Source: Phoebastria nigripes
Taxonomy: Eukaryota > Chordata > Aves > Procellariiformes > Diomedeidae
Assembly (NCBI GenBank): GCA_035582835.1
Contig: JAYKAV010000877.1
Coordinates: forward strand, 1,615,297 to 1,679,296
Reading direction: 5' to 3'
Length of the DNA stretch: 64,000 nt
Part shown: one piece after another, positions 24,380 through 37,689 of the stretch
Layout of the letters: every line of letters begins with the position of its first letter
Position numbering within the stretch: position 1 is the first letter of the stretch
Notes under the pieces: generated by a model
The model's input: only the letters and a program-made list of their open reading frames with translations
Told to the model about the DNA's origin: nothing
The model's database searches: none
Made by a program: the position numbers and the translations under genes

Positions 24380-27317
24380 ATCCCCCTTCCATCCCTCAAA
24401 GAGACAAAATAGCAATAAAATCCAGTTATATCTACCACAGTAACCGTGCATAAATATTCTCTAGTATGCTGAGCTGCTGTATGTTAAATGCCCTGTACTG
24501 CTATGTCACAGAAGCATTTCTACATCTTTAGGCCCCTAGCAAGCAAGAGGTAGGAAGGCTCCGGGACTATAGCCCAGGGTGGAATACTGTAGAGACCTGC
24601 TGCATCTCTAGCGCAACCGCCGCACCAGCGAAGCAGGTGCTCCTATATGAATCATGCAATGTACTGGCCTGAATGTATGCAAAGGTTCAGTAGAGAGAAA
24701 GCAATAAACATGCACGTAGAAAATACAGGGGAAGGCATGTGAAAAGATATGACAACCATGCACCATTAAAATCTTAAGCTTTTCATGCATTTTGGATATT
24801 ATTAAATGTGAAACTGGATGCACTCACGTATTTACGCTGGAACTGTGCTGCTGCATAAGGAGACATTGTTAACTACAAGGTGACTGACTCATACTGGATG
24901 TTTTATTTGAGTGAGAAGATGACTGCTGTGCTTGATAGGCCAAAGTAGCATATGTTTCTAGAATAGCAGAGACCTACTTTATTCTGTGGTTTGCTGTCAA
25001 GGTCTAGTAATACTGGCCAAAGTGGTTTGCTGATTTAATAACCACAGTTCTGTTACTCTAAAAGTCGGATGAGCTTTTAAAGAGACCATATGTGACTAAT
25101 CAGCAGCCCAGTCTGCCTTTTCACAGTCCTTTCCCTGCAGGTAAACCAGGATGTAGCAGGAAACGTGCAGTGGCATCTGCAGCGAGTTCCCTGCCTCCCA
25201 CTGCAAAACTGCAGAAGCCCTACCCCGCTACTGCAGGCAGTGCAAGTGCAAGGGCATGGGTCTGGACAGGCCTGACACTATCTGCTCTGCTATTTCCCAG
25301 TTAAACTCAGTCCTTACTCATGTAGGCTGCTTTGAGAGAAGAGAAGAGGGACCTGATCCCTCATTTACAGCTACAGTGGGGACTCTGACAATGAGAACCC
25401 GTGGGAGATGTGTTTCCCCAGTGAGGGCTNGGCTCACCGTGGGTTTTAAGATTAGGTCCCATGCGTGTGCAAAGTATTTTCCTTGAGGAAAGCACTCAGA
25501 ATAAAATGGCAGAGTTCTGTGCTTATTTTGCCTCTTATATGAAAAGAAAAGTTCAAGACAGATTATTATTTTAGGAGTGCATATCAGTCCTGCGTATCTT
25601 TGACAGTTGCCCTGATTTATTAACCTGTAACTCTGGGGTAAGGGAATTGGATGCTCATGTCTGATGTCAACAGGAGCCAAGCATCTAATTTCCTTAGGCT
25701 CTTCTGAAACCCCAGCATACATTTCTCAACTAACTGAAAGCAGATTCTCTTTAACTGCAATTCAGAGAGATTTCTTTTTGCTCCGTACAAATATTCTTCC
25801 GAGCTTCATCTTATCACTATATATAAAAATATACTGTTATATGACAATAAGATGAAAAAAAAGTCCAAATGCATGCAGAAAACAGAGTGATAAAATCAAC
25901 AGTGAGGAATCACATTTGAAACACTGGCCCACAAAGAACTGGCATCAAAGTTTAGCGTAGGTATGTTACAAGACTTAAGATTTACTTCAGTATTAGAAGA
26001 CCAAACCTATAAGGAATTGTAGCATCTGTGATGAAGATCATAAACACAATCATTAAATAGAATAATATAATAATCTGTGTAGTAGATGTGCTTCTTTTCT
26101 CCACATTTATTATTTTCACCGGTACTCAAAACCCCAATTAGAAGAGGCTTTAAAGCTAAAATATTTATAAGCTAAATAGTTCTGCAAAGAGCTATTTTGT
26201 TACGACATACGGACAGTTTAGCTCATGAGGCACAGACCATGTATAAACATTGAATTTCTAAACTGCCCAAAAGCCCAAACTGTATGTTCTTACATTGACT
26301 GAAAATACAACATCCTCTTGGCCAAGACTTTCTCTGGTTTGCTAACAACATCCTCTTTTCTACCAGTTTTCCAAATTCCTTTGTGAACATTCAAAAGGTT
26401 ACCTTTTAAATAAATGAATACACATAGGAACAGCAAAAATGTCTTTATTCACTCTTTCTTTACTAAAATGATTGATTTGGTTTTACTCAGACTTTCAGTC
26501 TGTTAGCTCAAAATAAACCTTAAAAACTTCAACACAACCAACACACACCTTCTTCTTTGCAAAAATCATTAGAACCTATGTTCAAAATTATTCATGTGTT
26601 TCTGAGATTCTGTACATATGTAGAAAGTAAGCTTTTTTACTGTAACTAATAACTACTTAGGACTGCTTCTTTTTCCCTTCTGTTGTGCATTTCAGTTACT
26701 GAGATGTAAAAGCACAGGTTCCACTCCCTAAATATGACTAACAGCAGCCTCACACAGTCAGTGGTATGTGGCAAAAATGAACATGACAGCCGTTAATAAT
26801 CCTGAGACTGCTGCGGAAAGAAAAAAGCTACAGATACCTACAAGAAGGCAAATAAGNTGCATTACTGATGAATTACTGCTTTGAAATGGTCGTAGACTGT
26901 AGAGAGTCCTCAGCACTGGTTGCTGGCAGAGGCCTTAGTGTACATCCTTCAACTCTCATGTTTATGAGGAATCAAAATATGGAATTCTCTCTAATACGTA
27001 CAACCTTCAAAAACATTATGCTGTTCGACTTTCTGTACCCATAAATCTCTCCCTCCCCAAAGGTGGTGGGTATTTCAGGATAATACCCACTATCCTTTTG
27101 GAAGTCTTTCCAAATTTTGCTTTGCCTTATTTAAATGGTAGATGAGAGGGACTAGGTCATGCTCACGACATTACCACGGAGCTTCCATAGCGGTTTGTTT
27201 TCCAACAGGTTTGCTCACTATTTTTTTTTTAAATAAGTAAACTAGAACTCACAATCTTCAAACAACAAAATCATTATACCCTCAAAGGGTATAGGATTAC
27301 TTGTTCAATTAAATTAC

Positions 27318-27445
27318 CTGTCCCAACGATCTCCAGTCTAGGCTGGCACTTCCAATGTACACGTGCTGTTTATCAACAATCCAGAAAGATGACTGAAGCC
27401 GACCTTCATTATATGCTGACATGTTCATATACAACACTTCAGCAC
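27318..27445 (-). CDS. PLD5: PLD5 coding exon carrying the degenerate first HKD motif (third in window)
   Basis: This exon supplies the last two bases of a split glycine codon, then 42 codons from AEVLYMNMSAYNEG to GSASLDWRSLGQ. It covers the heart of the first phospholipase-D half domain. In active relatives such as PLD3 and PLD4 the catalytic motif here reads H-x-K-x4-D. In this window the same position reads QSSFWIVD, so the His is Gln and the Lys is Ser while the Asp is kept. That is the hallmark of PLD5 as an inactive member. The downstream HVYIGSASLDWRSLGQ matches the conserved 'GSAxxDWRSL' block. One sequon (NMS) is present. The acceptor is aaatctctag and the donor cag|gtaatt, ending in phase 0. 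The reading frame stays open upstream of the acceptor for about 34 codons, but that part is intron. Confidence 0.97.
27372..27395 (-). other. PLD5: Degenerate HKD1 active-site motif of PLD5
   Basis: The eight codons read Q-S-S-F-W-I-V-D. Against the PLD-family motif H-x-K-x4-D, the nucleophilic His (first codon, CAG) and the Lys (third codon, TCT) are both replaced, and only the Asp (GAT) remains. A phosphodiesterase mechanism that needs this His could not run at this site. The loss appears to be shared with mammalian PLD5, so it is an old feature of the protein and not damage in this bird. Confidence 0.9.
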
Positions 27446-30400
27446 CTAGAGATTTAAGGATAAAATAATAAATAGCATTGTTTAAAATGACATAATTTAC
27501 ATTATTAAAAAAAGAAACAACTTCACATTTCAGGGCCTCAGCTTCCACAACTAGTGAGGGATGTAATTAAACATACCATTAAGGTTTAAAATCAATGATA
27601 AACAATGTTACTGTCCCATTATTTAAGACATTAATTAATATATATTCCAGAAAAGCAGGTATAGGGAACATTCCCATGCATTATACTGTTTACTTAATGT
27701 TCTTCCATTTTAGAAGCAAATAATTGCTTTTTTTTTCCCAGCACTGTATGTTCCTAAAAATAGTTTATTTTTAAAGGTCTATTCTGTAACTCAAACCTGC
27801 TACATATTATAATCATGACCTTTAAAATATGAACCCAATTACAACCCCTTCCTGAAAAGCAGACTCTGCTCCTTTGCCCTGTGCAATGGTTCAAGCAGGT
27901 AGCCTACAGTGGGCTGTCGCACGGAACAGACCCTGACAAGAGGAACACGGGTGGAGAATTAAGGAGCTAGGGAGTAAGCAAAGGCCTAAAGGATGCTGAA
28001 ACTGCTCTTAATCCTGCTAATCTGTGACATTCGACCTACCACTTTGAACTGCACAGTTTTAATAAGGATTATAGGCCACTGAGCTATAGGAGCTACTTGT
28101 CGGGTAAAAGCATGTTGGCTCCATCACATCAGTAGGAATGTCTGAATTGGCCCCATCAGTATGTTTGCAGGACTAAGTCCAGAATATACTTAATATTAGG
28201 TGAGTTTAGGGGATTTCTCACCTCATTATTGTTCTTTTAGTGCTCCAGTGTTTGTAAGATTAGGTGATTAATCTGAATTAATCATTGCTGAAGGTAATTT
28301 AAAGTAACCCACTCATCTTCACATTTTAGTCATGGCAGAAGCGACAGTAAACAGCAGCCTGGAGGGCAGTTACGGTACCAGCCATCTCCCATTAAACATT
28401 CATGGGATCTTCAGTACCATGAATTCCAGTAATGGTTGGATATGAGTCACAACTTCAAAAGAATTCCAGGATACCTAGAGAACTAAAATATATTTCTTTT
28501 CATCTAACTTCCTATTTCTGACCTCCTAAGAAATACTTGACTTGCAATTATAAGCAACAGTTACCAGTGCTAAATATTTCTTTTTTATTATGAAAACCGC
28601 AATTCTCACTTGAACAAATGATTCTAGAAGTTCAGACATGAAGAAAAAAAGAAAAATCAGGTAAGGTGCCACTTTTCATGAAGCACCAAACATGCAACAT
28701 AGGATTTTGAGCAAGTTACAGAATTTGGTTCGTTGTACAATTACATTTGCTGCAACCCAGTTACCTGTCCAATTTTTTCTAGGTATCACCCATCCACATT
28801 AATCTATGCTTAGAAACAAAGGTATTTTCCAATTTTCTTTGGAACGTGTTGCTGCTGACTTTCAATCCATGCATTAATGAGCAGAACTGTGTTAATTAAT
28901 GAGATAATGTGTGCGAAATGGAAAAGAAATCAGAAAACACTATAGCAGGTGTTAAATGGTTTAAATTGTTTTCTGATGAATAAACAAAACAAAAGCAGCT
29001 CCTCCTACTAGCTAATGAAAACAATTCTGTAAGGTGCTAAACTTCTAGCTGCTTACCTGAAAACTGTGTTGAAAATCAAGTTTAATATAGCAGTTTGCCT
29101 TGATCATATTTTCTTTCCGTACATCCAATTTGCAACATTAAATAGCAGTATGAATTTAACACCCACAACGCGTCTACATCAAATGGGTTATAAATGAAAT
29201 GTTAGGATTTTTGTATAGGAAAGGTAAAACAGTTGGAAGCAACAATGAGCTTCCTTCTCATAACTGAGCGCCTAAAATAAACACAGTTTAAAAACATTTT
29301 TGAAATATCCAATGCCGAACAAAAATGCTGACTGCCAAAGTTACAACAGGAGACTATTTAACCAGTAATACTAATGTTAAAAATAGCAGACATCGTCAGT
29401 AACCTGACACAAAATTCAAAAGTTGTAAAACACCAGATTTGTGGGCGTGGGCGGTTTAGACATGGGCATAAGCAGTGGGATGGGACTATCACTCCAAAAT
29501 ATAATCTAGGCTTCAATTACCAAAATAGTGAATATGGCAGTGCAGGAGATACTGCTGTCGCACATACCATTAAAATAAAAACCTGGAACCCAATTTCTTT
29601 TCCTTCTGGAAACAGACAACTCGTAAGGCAGAGGAAACAGTATCTCCAAGTTAATTAAAAAAAAGTCACGTGTTGCAAACAGCAGCTGCTGTGCAGCCTA
29701 TTAATGAGCCCTTAACTTNTGATGAAAGGAAACATGCATCAGTATTGATAATTGCCTCTGTTCCAGAAGCCCTTGAGACGTTTTGTTAAAATAGGCTTAT
29801 TGGGCCTTCAACACAATCCATCATCCCTAGCGTGGTCCAGGTCCCATGAGGAAATTAAATTGGACTGATCAATATGTGAAGCCATAACAGAACTCTTTAT
29901 CACGCTGCAGTCTCAATTACACAAAGCTGTGGGTCTACTGAGTTCAACCAGAAGGCACAATTTGTAGGCTTGATTGCTAATATAGATGCCAGGTTCTTAA
30001 AAAATAAATCTAACAATTTTGTTTCACTGAAGATTAAACTGCAGGGTGAGATCTTAGAGAAAACCAGCGTTGTCACTTAAAACTCAAGTGGATTTGCCTG
30101 TCCCATAAAATTGTGTATTGTAAAGGTTGGGCCAGATTGCCCTCTTTCTGCAGGGAAAAAAGACCACTGTAGGGATTAAAGCATGTTTTAAGTAACAGAC
30201 ATTTCTCTGAGTACTTTTTCTTCTAGCTGGGGAGGTTTTGCACTCTGTAAAAGGGAGATGACTGATGCAGTCTGGGATGCACAGAGGGGACCCTGACCTT
30301 GAGAGCCTGGACCTTCTCCATGTGATGGGAACACAGCCCCTGGGAGGTGCCAGGCTGCCGCTCAGCCTCTTGCTTTGTCTCATAATGGAGGAAGAAAAGA

Positions 30401-33149
30401 GAAGACAATAGTAGTATTGCAAAAAGACTGACTTTTTATCCGTTTCCAAAAGAAATCCGATTCCCAAAGTAATCCCAAAGAGGAAGGATGGCACAAGCAA
30501 GTGCCATTTACCATTTCTAGCCTTGCAACCTCCTGTTTGGTCTAGCTGCCTGCTCTCAGGTACTCCGCTAATGATGTCATGAAGGTCACAGGGCAAGCTT
30601 GACTTCAAGAACAGGAGCTTAAGGCTGGGACCTTTTCTACAGATTTGAGTCAAAACACTCTAAGCAGTTAGCAGAAGACTTTAATCGAGAGCTCATCACA
30701 TATATGCTCTATCATGAAAAACTCTGTGTCACCAAGAAGCGCATCTTGGCACACCTATGTTGCAGCATATGCTACCTGTGGATTTTACTGCTGCTCAAGC
30801 AAGGTCACCAGGTGGCTACAAACGGGGAGACTCTTCTTCATGGGAGACTGCAGGAGGCCGGGGCTCACAGGGCTGCCACTCAGCCTCCAGATCCAGGTTT
30901 ATGCAGTGGTCTGGAGAAGGTGCACCAGCAGGCTTTGGATTCAACGCCTGCGAGCAGTCTAGGATATTACCAGGTTGTCCTGATACAGAGGCAACATCAC
31001 GGAGCCAAATCACCTCTCTGGTGGATACGGTAAATCATTTTTGTAAAGAAGACCCAGAAAGAGCAACTGTTTAGGCTGCTATTATCACAGCTGCCTTGAA
31101 AGCAAACATGCAAATTCTGCCTGCACCAGTTTTCAACAGTGCCAGTTACAGGCTAAACTCACTCTGGAGTTAGCAAACATAACGCCCAAGAAACAGAAGC
31201 TGCATTTGCTTGTACCACGGCTAAAACTGGCCTTCTGTCTTCACAACTTTCACGTTCACTATAGAGTTTTTAAAACCAGAGAGAAAGAAAAATGGGAAAT
31301 GGGAAGGATTTAAGGATTGAGAGAAGAGCCAGACAGAGGTATATGGGAAGTTGCAGCAACAGTGACGGGCGATTCACAACAGGCAGAGCAATGATGAGAA
31401 AAGCACCAAGAGCCCTGACCTTATTAGCCCTGACAGTAGGAAGAAGTACGCTGCAGCAGAAAGAGGGTGGAGAGGAATGGAGATACATGATCTGATGGCA
31501 CATGTTGGGACTGTGCATCGTGCAGAGCCCCAGGGGAAAGTGTCGTGGAGCCAGGCTGGGTTCTGCTACCCCCTGCTAGGAACAGGAGAGTTGTAAAGAT
31601 GGAGGAGATGAACAGGGGCTTTTGAATGCCTCTCCTTCCCCATTTTGAGAAAACAGAGCTTGTCAAGCACATGCTGCAGAGGCACAGCAGGCAACAGATG
31701 GGGGAGCACATTGGGGCAGGGGGAGCTACACAGAGCTGTTGGTAGGATGGGGGAGTGGGGAGGTTGCAGAGGGATCGCAAAGGAGAAGGGAGAGCAGGAT
31801 GCAAGGAATCACTAGTATATGAAACGAGTTTGGCCAGTGAAAGCAACGCTCCTTACGGCTCTCTTGTATATTTGCAGTTTGAACCTGACAAATGCTCCTG
31901 CACCACATCCAATCCACTGCACATCTTCCAGCCACCGTTCCCCATGTCACCACCAAGTCGGCCACAGTAGGAACAGCTGCCCTCCTCCGTTTACCCCATT
32001 CTTGCCATCTCTTCACTCTCCTCATCATCACGTCCATACCCTTTGCTCACGGCGCTTTTTTTTTCCCCTCTCCTAATTTTGTGTATTCCCAAGCAAATAC
32101 TCCAAGTAGTGAGTTAAGGAGTCTGAGAACACGAGCCATGGCCTCTTTGTTTCACCCCACTGCTGACAGTCACTTGGCACACAAAGATACATGTTTTGAC
32201 CTATACCTTTTGGAGGGTGGCCTCAAGCCAGAGTCAAGAGCAGACTTAACTAGTCCAGACCATGAACCCAAGAGCTCACAAGCATATGCACACCTGGGCA
32301 CAGCTGGTGCTTGAGCAGCCTGTACGGCCTCTCTAGGAGGCTACCACACGGGTGGGAGGCGGCACGTGCGGCGCTTGCCATTGTGTCATAGACCTGCTGT
32401 ATTCTTTCAGCTAAACTGAGTTTTCAGGGCAGTATAGAGGCAGTTAATCATCATGTGCTAACTCAGAAAGATCAACAAAAGATCATTTATTACTCCTAGG
32501 TCCCAAAGTTATTTTTTAAAATACAATTTGCTCACTAGGAAATACGGATGTGTACATGTATGAAGTGAATGGCTCCTTCCCTACATTTTGCAATAGACAC
32601 TTTCATTTTATTTATTTGCTTTCAATTACAAGCCTTAGCACAAAGTACGCCCATGAATAAAAATAATTTTTATTCTACTGAGGCAAAAATCCAGCGTTTT
32701 CCATACCCTGCTCACAAGGGGCAGAGCAGCTGCCTCATATTGGGCAGACACAAGTGACCCAGGCAGAGGATCACCTCCCCAGGAATTTTCATGCTTTTTT
32801 CTCGACTGATTGCAAGTCGCCTGGAGTTGTTCCAGAAGCCCCATTAGCGTGACCTGCCAGCACTCAGAGGAGGACAAGTACAAAAGCAGAGGAATGCACA
32901 ACTTGACAACAAAGTTATTTTTACTATGTCTCTGAATGATTAAAAGACAAACTAGACTATTTAGTATTTCTGTGCTCTATGGAATATTGGATTTGAAATG
33001 CAATTTAAAAGTCTGCCTGGCCCCAGAAGGATTAATGATTCAGACTTATTTCAAAGAGAGAACACTCAAGGACTTTTAGGGAAATCTCTGATGGTAATAC
33101 CTTAACTTTGGATCAGCTGTTTTGTTTACATTGCCCTCCACTCCGCACT

Positions 33150-33162
33150 CCCCCCCCCCCCC
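33150..33162. repeat. C homopolymer (13)
   Basis: Thirteen C bases after 'ctccgcact'. The run length is a likely assembly uncertainty. Confidence 0.85.
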
Positions 33163-36100
33163 TTTAAAAACTACCAGGACTGAATCCTGCCACTCTGGGA
33201 TTATGTGCTATTCATCAGTCTAAGCCCCTAGTAATTTTAAAAAAAAACAGTGTACAGTAAAAACCTTGCTGCCTTTTCTTTAGCAGCTCCATATGCAACT
33301 GCCACACACACAAAAAATGAAGTCATAGTTACTCAAAGAAATTACTTTCTAGTACAAGCCCAAGCAATCCCCAGAAAGCCTTCGCAGTACCGCTTACGTT
33401 CACACCACCTTGCCCTGCCTTAAACTGTAGCACTCAAACTACCTGCATGACAAACATGTCTTCTTTCTGAATGAAATTCCCACTCACTCCCAATGTACAA
33501 TCAGCCGTAAACTATGTGCACATGCAGCTTCTCCAAACAACACCGGCCCTCAAAGTTAACGCTGCCTGTAGTAAAATGAGGCTGTTTCTGATGTATACAT
33601 TTTTCGTGAAAAATTACTCTAACGCTTACTGCCTTATTTTACAGCGCCTGAGGTCACTGATACAAAGAGAATTCTGAGGAAATCAGTGCACAGGAGAGGA
33701 GTCTGACTGCAGCTCCANGGGCCCCTCCGGTCCTGCCTGCAGCAGCCACTGGAATCGCAATGGACGGGCCCAGTGCTCGGGGCTGCAGCGTGGGTGGTTC
33801 AGGGAAAACANGCAGAAAACACTCTCTGCCCCCTGCGTGCTGCCACCGCTCATCTCCACTGGCAGTCTCCCCAGCTGGCTCACGTGTCCATGCCTGGCTG
33901 GAGCTTGGAGGAAAGGCTGTAACGGGAGACCTTCCCTGAGCAGACGGGCTGCAGTCAAGGATCTCCCTGTGGAGTTGCGGGTGCGAGAAGAGAGAGGTCT
34001 CCGTCGCTGCGGGCTGACTTCCCAGCCCCCTCTCCAGGCACTGAGCCAGCTTCTCGGCTGGTTCCCTTCCCTCCCCAGCAGACTGTAACATGCTTTCGGG
34101 CTCTGTCCTGCCTGATCAGGGAGAACAAATATCCTCTACACTCACCATTGGTTTTTTGCTTTGTTTTTCACTCATTCAGTAGATTAAAATAATTTCTGTG
34201 AGCCAGCACAGCCCCAGAAACTGCTGTATCCANCCAGCAGAGGAAGCCAAGAGCTGAGTGTGGGGACAGGGGAGAGCAGGAAGAAAAAGAAATAGTGAGA
34301 AATGAGCACTACAAAACCCAGCTCTCTGACTGAAAACAAAGTATTACAGAATTACAACTGGCATGGTTAAAAAACCCCCAGTAATAGTGGCATGAGCAGA
34401 TCTCATTTTCAGCAATCCTCTTTCCCTCCATCACCTCCTCAGCTGTGCCCAAGTAGCTTTTTTGGGGTCCAAGGAATGAACTGGACCGGAAAATGGATCC
34501 AGGTTAAAAATAAATAAAAATAAAATGGTTGTTTCAAATGGAGAACAATTCACTAGTCCAGCTCCCCACGTGGCGGTAAACAATTTCTCCCACACAGCTG
34601 AAGGCACAGGGCAAGCGTGGGAACGAGTGGCTTGTGGCTGGGTGCAACAAGATGCAGGAACTGCCTATGCCAGCGCTGCCATTTAAAGGCAGGCCCACGT
34701 AATCGCAGCCTCGGTTCCTCTCAAAATCAGGCCTCTCAGAAATTCCAGGTGGCAAGCCCCAGTATTTGTTTGCCTTTTATCTTGCATAACCATTTGCCTC
34801 GTGCAAACAAAGCAGGTAGGAGGGCAATGCTGGCATTTGCTTGGGATGACATTTCCCACGTGCTTACACAGGGCTCCAGAGTGACACAGAAGATCCAGAG
34901 AAGACCCGTCAGGGGATCCTCGTGTGTGCAGAGTTTGCTCACTGGATGCAGGACGGCAGATTCTTGAGAACAAAGGAAAGGTCAGAATGAATTTCTCTCA
35001 ACTGCTTGTTTAACTTCAATGACATCTTGGGAGCTAGTTAGTTCCCAAGGTCACATTTCTCTAAATACGCCCTTACAGTGGCTTTGAAGATGTCAGACGT
35101 TGGCTTTTGTTGCTAGTCCAAGTAATCAAAATACCCATTTCTCACCTAAGTACCCTGCTGTAGACAGAGTTCAGCGTAAGAGTGTTACAGCTCTCACCCA
35201 CGTGAACGCATTTTGCGCTGCCTGCTGGGCCCGTCTGATCTACTCAGCAGAAAAACGGACATATAACCAAAACGCTTCCCACCCCATGTCACAGGAGAGA
35301 CGAAAGAGAGGCCTGACAATATTTCTTTGTAATACTTACCCACCCAGCTACACATAATTTCTGATTCACTGACAAAAAGCCAAAGGTCCATCTTAATTGC
35401 AGGCTGGGCAAACAATGACAAATATGACAGCGTAGGGATAAAGGCTCTCCTCTTTACCCACAGAATAGATGCAGCATGGGCACACTCTACTTGAGCTTCC
35501 CCGCAAGTAGCAGATAGCTCAGTTGATTAATCACGTGTGGGCATGTTTAATTAACATATGCACAGAATTTTAGACTGCAAACAAGGAGGAAACTCATACG
35601 GCTACAGACTTCTGGTCCTTCCAAAGATGGAAATCCAGTTTCCAGAGCAAACTTGTGGCTTTCTCATTTTCACCCGCAAGACAGAGCGCTTCCATAAATC
35701 CATAAAGCACTGAGATTCCATAAGGAAAACCACAAAATGCAGTGCAGCCCATGTTAAAAACCACCAGTATTTAGAAACATGATTTGAAGCCTGATACCCC
35801 TTTCTCTAATGCAGAATATATAACAACATGATTTTTAAAAGTAAATTAACCTTGTTAACCCCATGGGTTTTTATTATTTGCACTGTAAGCGTTCTTTCCT
35901 TTCACTTCTTTTTCTTAAACCCTGTGGTGTGTATTTGACTTTTTATTTAAGATTTTTAATTGTTACTGTAGAATTTTACATTCTACATTTTCCACCGGAA
36001 AACGTCTATTCTATTCTTAAAGACACATCCATGTCACCACATCCTTGGGAGGCACATGCTGCCACCCAGTAGCTATTTGATAAGCAAGTACCCCACAAAT

Positions 36101-36407
36101 GCAAGCAGCCAACACTACAGTCCACTGCATGGAACAAGTCAGGAAAGCAGACATGCTTGAACTCTACACTTTCCCACCTGGATTTGACCTCTGAACTAAG
36201 TGATTTCTGTGCTATATCTGCTGTAGAAACCNTTACTGTTTGGGACAAAGTTTAGGACTCCCATTTTAGACTATCTTTAAAAACAAAAAAATTAAATTCA
36301 GTCTGTGCACAAGAATTTAGTGTAACTTAAAAAGATCCAAACAGCTTTTCCTTTCCCTCTAATAATTTTCTTGAAATCAGCAAACATTTCATGCCTCTTT
36401 TAACAGG

Positions 36408-36430
36408 TTTTGCTGCCTGATGCAGCAAAA
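36408..36430. repeat. Perfect short inverted repeat (9-base arms, 5-base loop)
   Basis: 'ttttgctgc', loop 'ctgat', 'gcagcaaaa'. The arms are exact complements. In a nuclear intron this is most likely incidental; it is not a bacterial terminator context. Confidence 0.75.
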
Positions 36431-37689
36431 AAGAGAGAAATCCTCATTTTGCACTGACTTGACTCTGACATCAGTATTTTTCAATCAAATTTTTACTTCT
36501 TTTTGAGCTATTTAAGGTATTTCATATCAATAGTCATAGATTATTTTGAATAAAACTTTGAATAATGAAAGCACTGATGATCAGTTCAATTCTTTCCCCT
36601 TAGCAGAACTCATCATTCCTCTAAATAACATTTTCTGAGTATAAATCTGTTTTGTGAGTCTGATGATTGAGTAGAGTCTGTAAGATAACTAGTGTACAAC
36701 AAAGTTTGATAGAATATTTAAAAAAAATTTCCACATCTTTTTTTGCCCTTCATTATTGGAGAGTAGGCTGCTCGTTTACTAGATGAAGCTATAAAAGTGA
36801 TTGCTTTAGAGATTGGGAAATGTAATTTTCTTACTTAGTTGATGCAGGCGACAAAGCATAATACCNCTTAAAGGAAGACTGTAATACTATCAGTAAAAGC
36901 ATTACTAAAGTTGGATTGTGGCTTGCTTTCTTTGCCTAATTATAATTGCATACATTTTTACTATAAAAGAAAGCTATTTTAAATACAATAGAGAGATTAG
37001 TAAACTCACACACTGCTTACCTCACCCCCCTTTCAAAGACTCTCTTCTTTATTTGGATTAGCATTATGAAGCACTAGACTTGTTTATATACTTCCTAGAT
37101 GAAACATCCAAGAATTCAGGGATATTTTTGCATCTTAACACAACCTTAGAATCACAACCTTTTGTGAATGAAGGCTAAATCCCTACCAAATGCAGCGACT
37201 GTTTATCCCTGTCTCTCTTTTTAACTTATCAACATGATTTCATTCTGATATTTATATATTCTAAAACCATCAGTATTGGCAACAGTCACTTCTAAACGTG
37301 CTGACTAGCAATAGCAACACTTGTGCAATCATTCCCAAAATGTGGTTCTTGGACATCTGTAGCTGTGCTTTGGGTTCTGTCGGTTTCCTTCCCGTGAAGG
37401 AGAAATCGCAATTCTGGAAGGTGAGAAAGCATACTGCAGGGCAGGCGAGGAGGTGAGGACGGAGTATGCCTCCTCAGAGGGCAGTATTATTTGGTCCAAA
37501 ACTACTGCTTTTTATTTCTACAATACCTTCATAACAGAATCGATTTTTTTTCTGCACTTTCATTAACTGATTCTCTGAGCAGCCCTAGAGTATTGTCTCC
37601 AGGCTACCAAAAGCCAAGAGCACTAGCTGACCTGGCCGTGGCCATACAAGGAAAGCAGAGGCACAGCCAGAACCAACCCGGGTCTGCCA

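Larger units (their letters stand above)
5520..27317 (-). other. PLD5: PLD5 intron, 21.8 kb, between the 27318-27445 and 5322-5519 exons
   Basis: Contents seen are a MIR-like remnant (6200-6335), a CR1 3' end (16440-16499), the candidate small secreted ORF with TATA box and poly(A) signal (19538-19975), and tandem duplications at 5687, 20622, 21474 and 23578. There are homopolymers at 16952, 22391 and 24366. The stretches 6340-16430, 16500-19500 and 23620-27317 show nothing I can name beyond AT-rich unique-looking sequence. Short open frames occur on both strands with no recognisable protein family. Confidence 0.85.

Noticed and set aside
27446..27548. Open frame upstream of the 27445 acceptor, starting with an ATG
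   Set aside because: It lies before the acceptor, is AT-rich and does not resemble PLD5. The exon phase fits the upstream exon at 52772-52886 exactly.
30084..30653. 189-codon open frame on the minus strand
   Set aside because: No signal peptide, domain or family resemblance. Composition is uneven, it lies in a G+C-richer intronic patch and overlaps other frames. I treat it as chance and mention it only within the block finding.
31424..32314. Frames of about 140 codons on both strands
   Set aside because: They overlap on opposite strands, and the Ser/Pro/Leu/His bias reflects pyrimidine-rich DNA, not a protein.
33654..34091. 145-codon minus-strand frame and the overlapping plus-strand frame
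   Set aside because: Contains n bases and low-complexity Pro/Ala/Gly-rich sequence typical of translated G+C-rich intron. No recognised motif.
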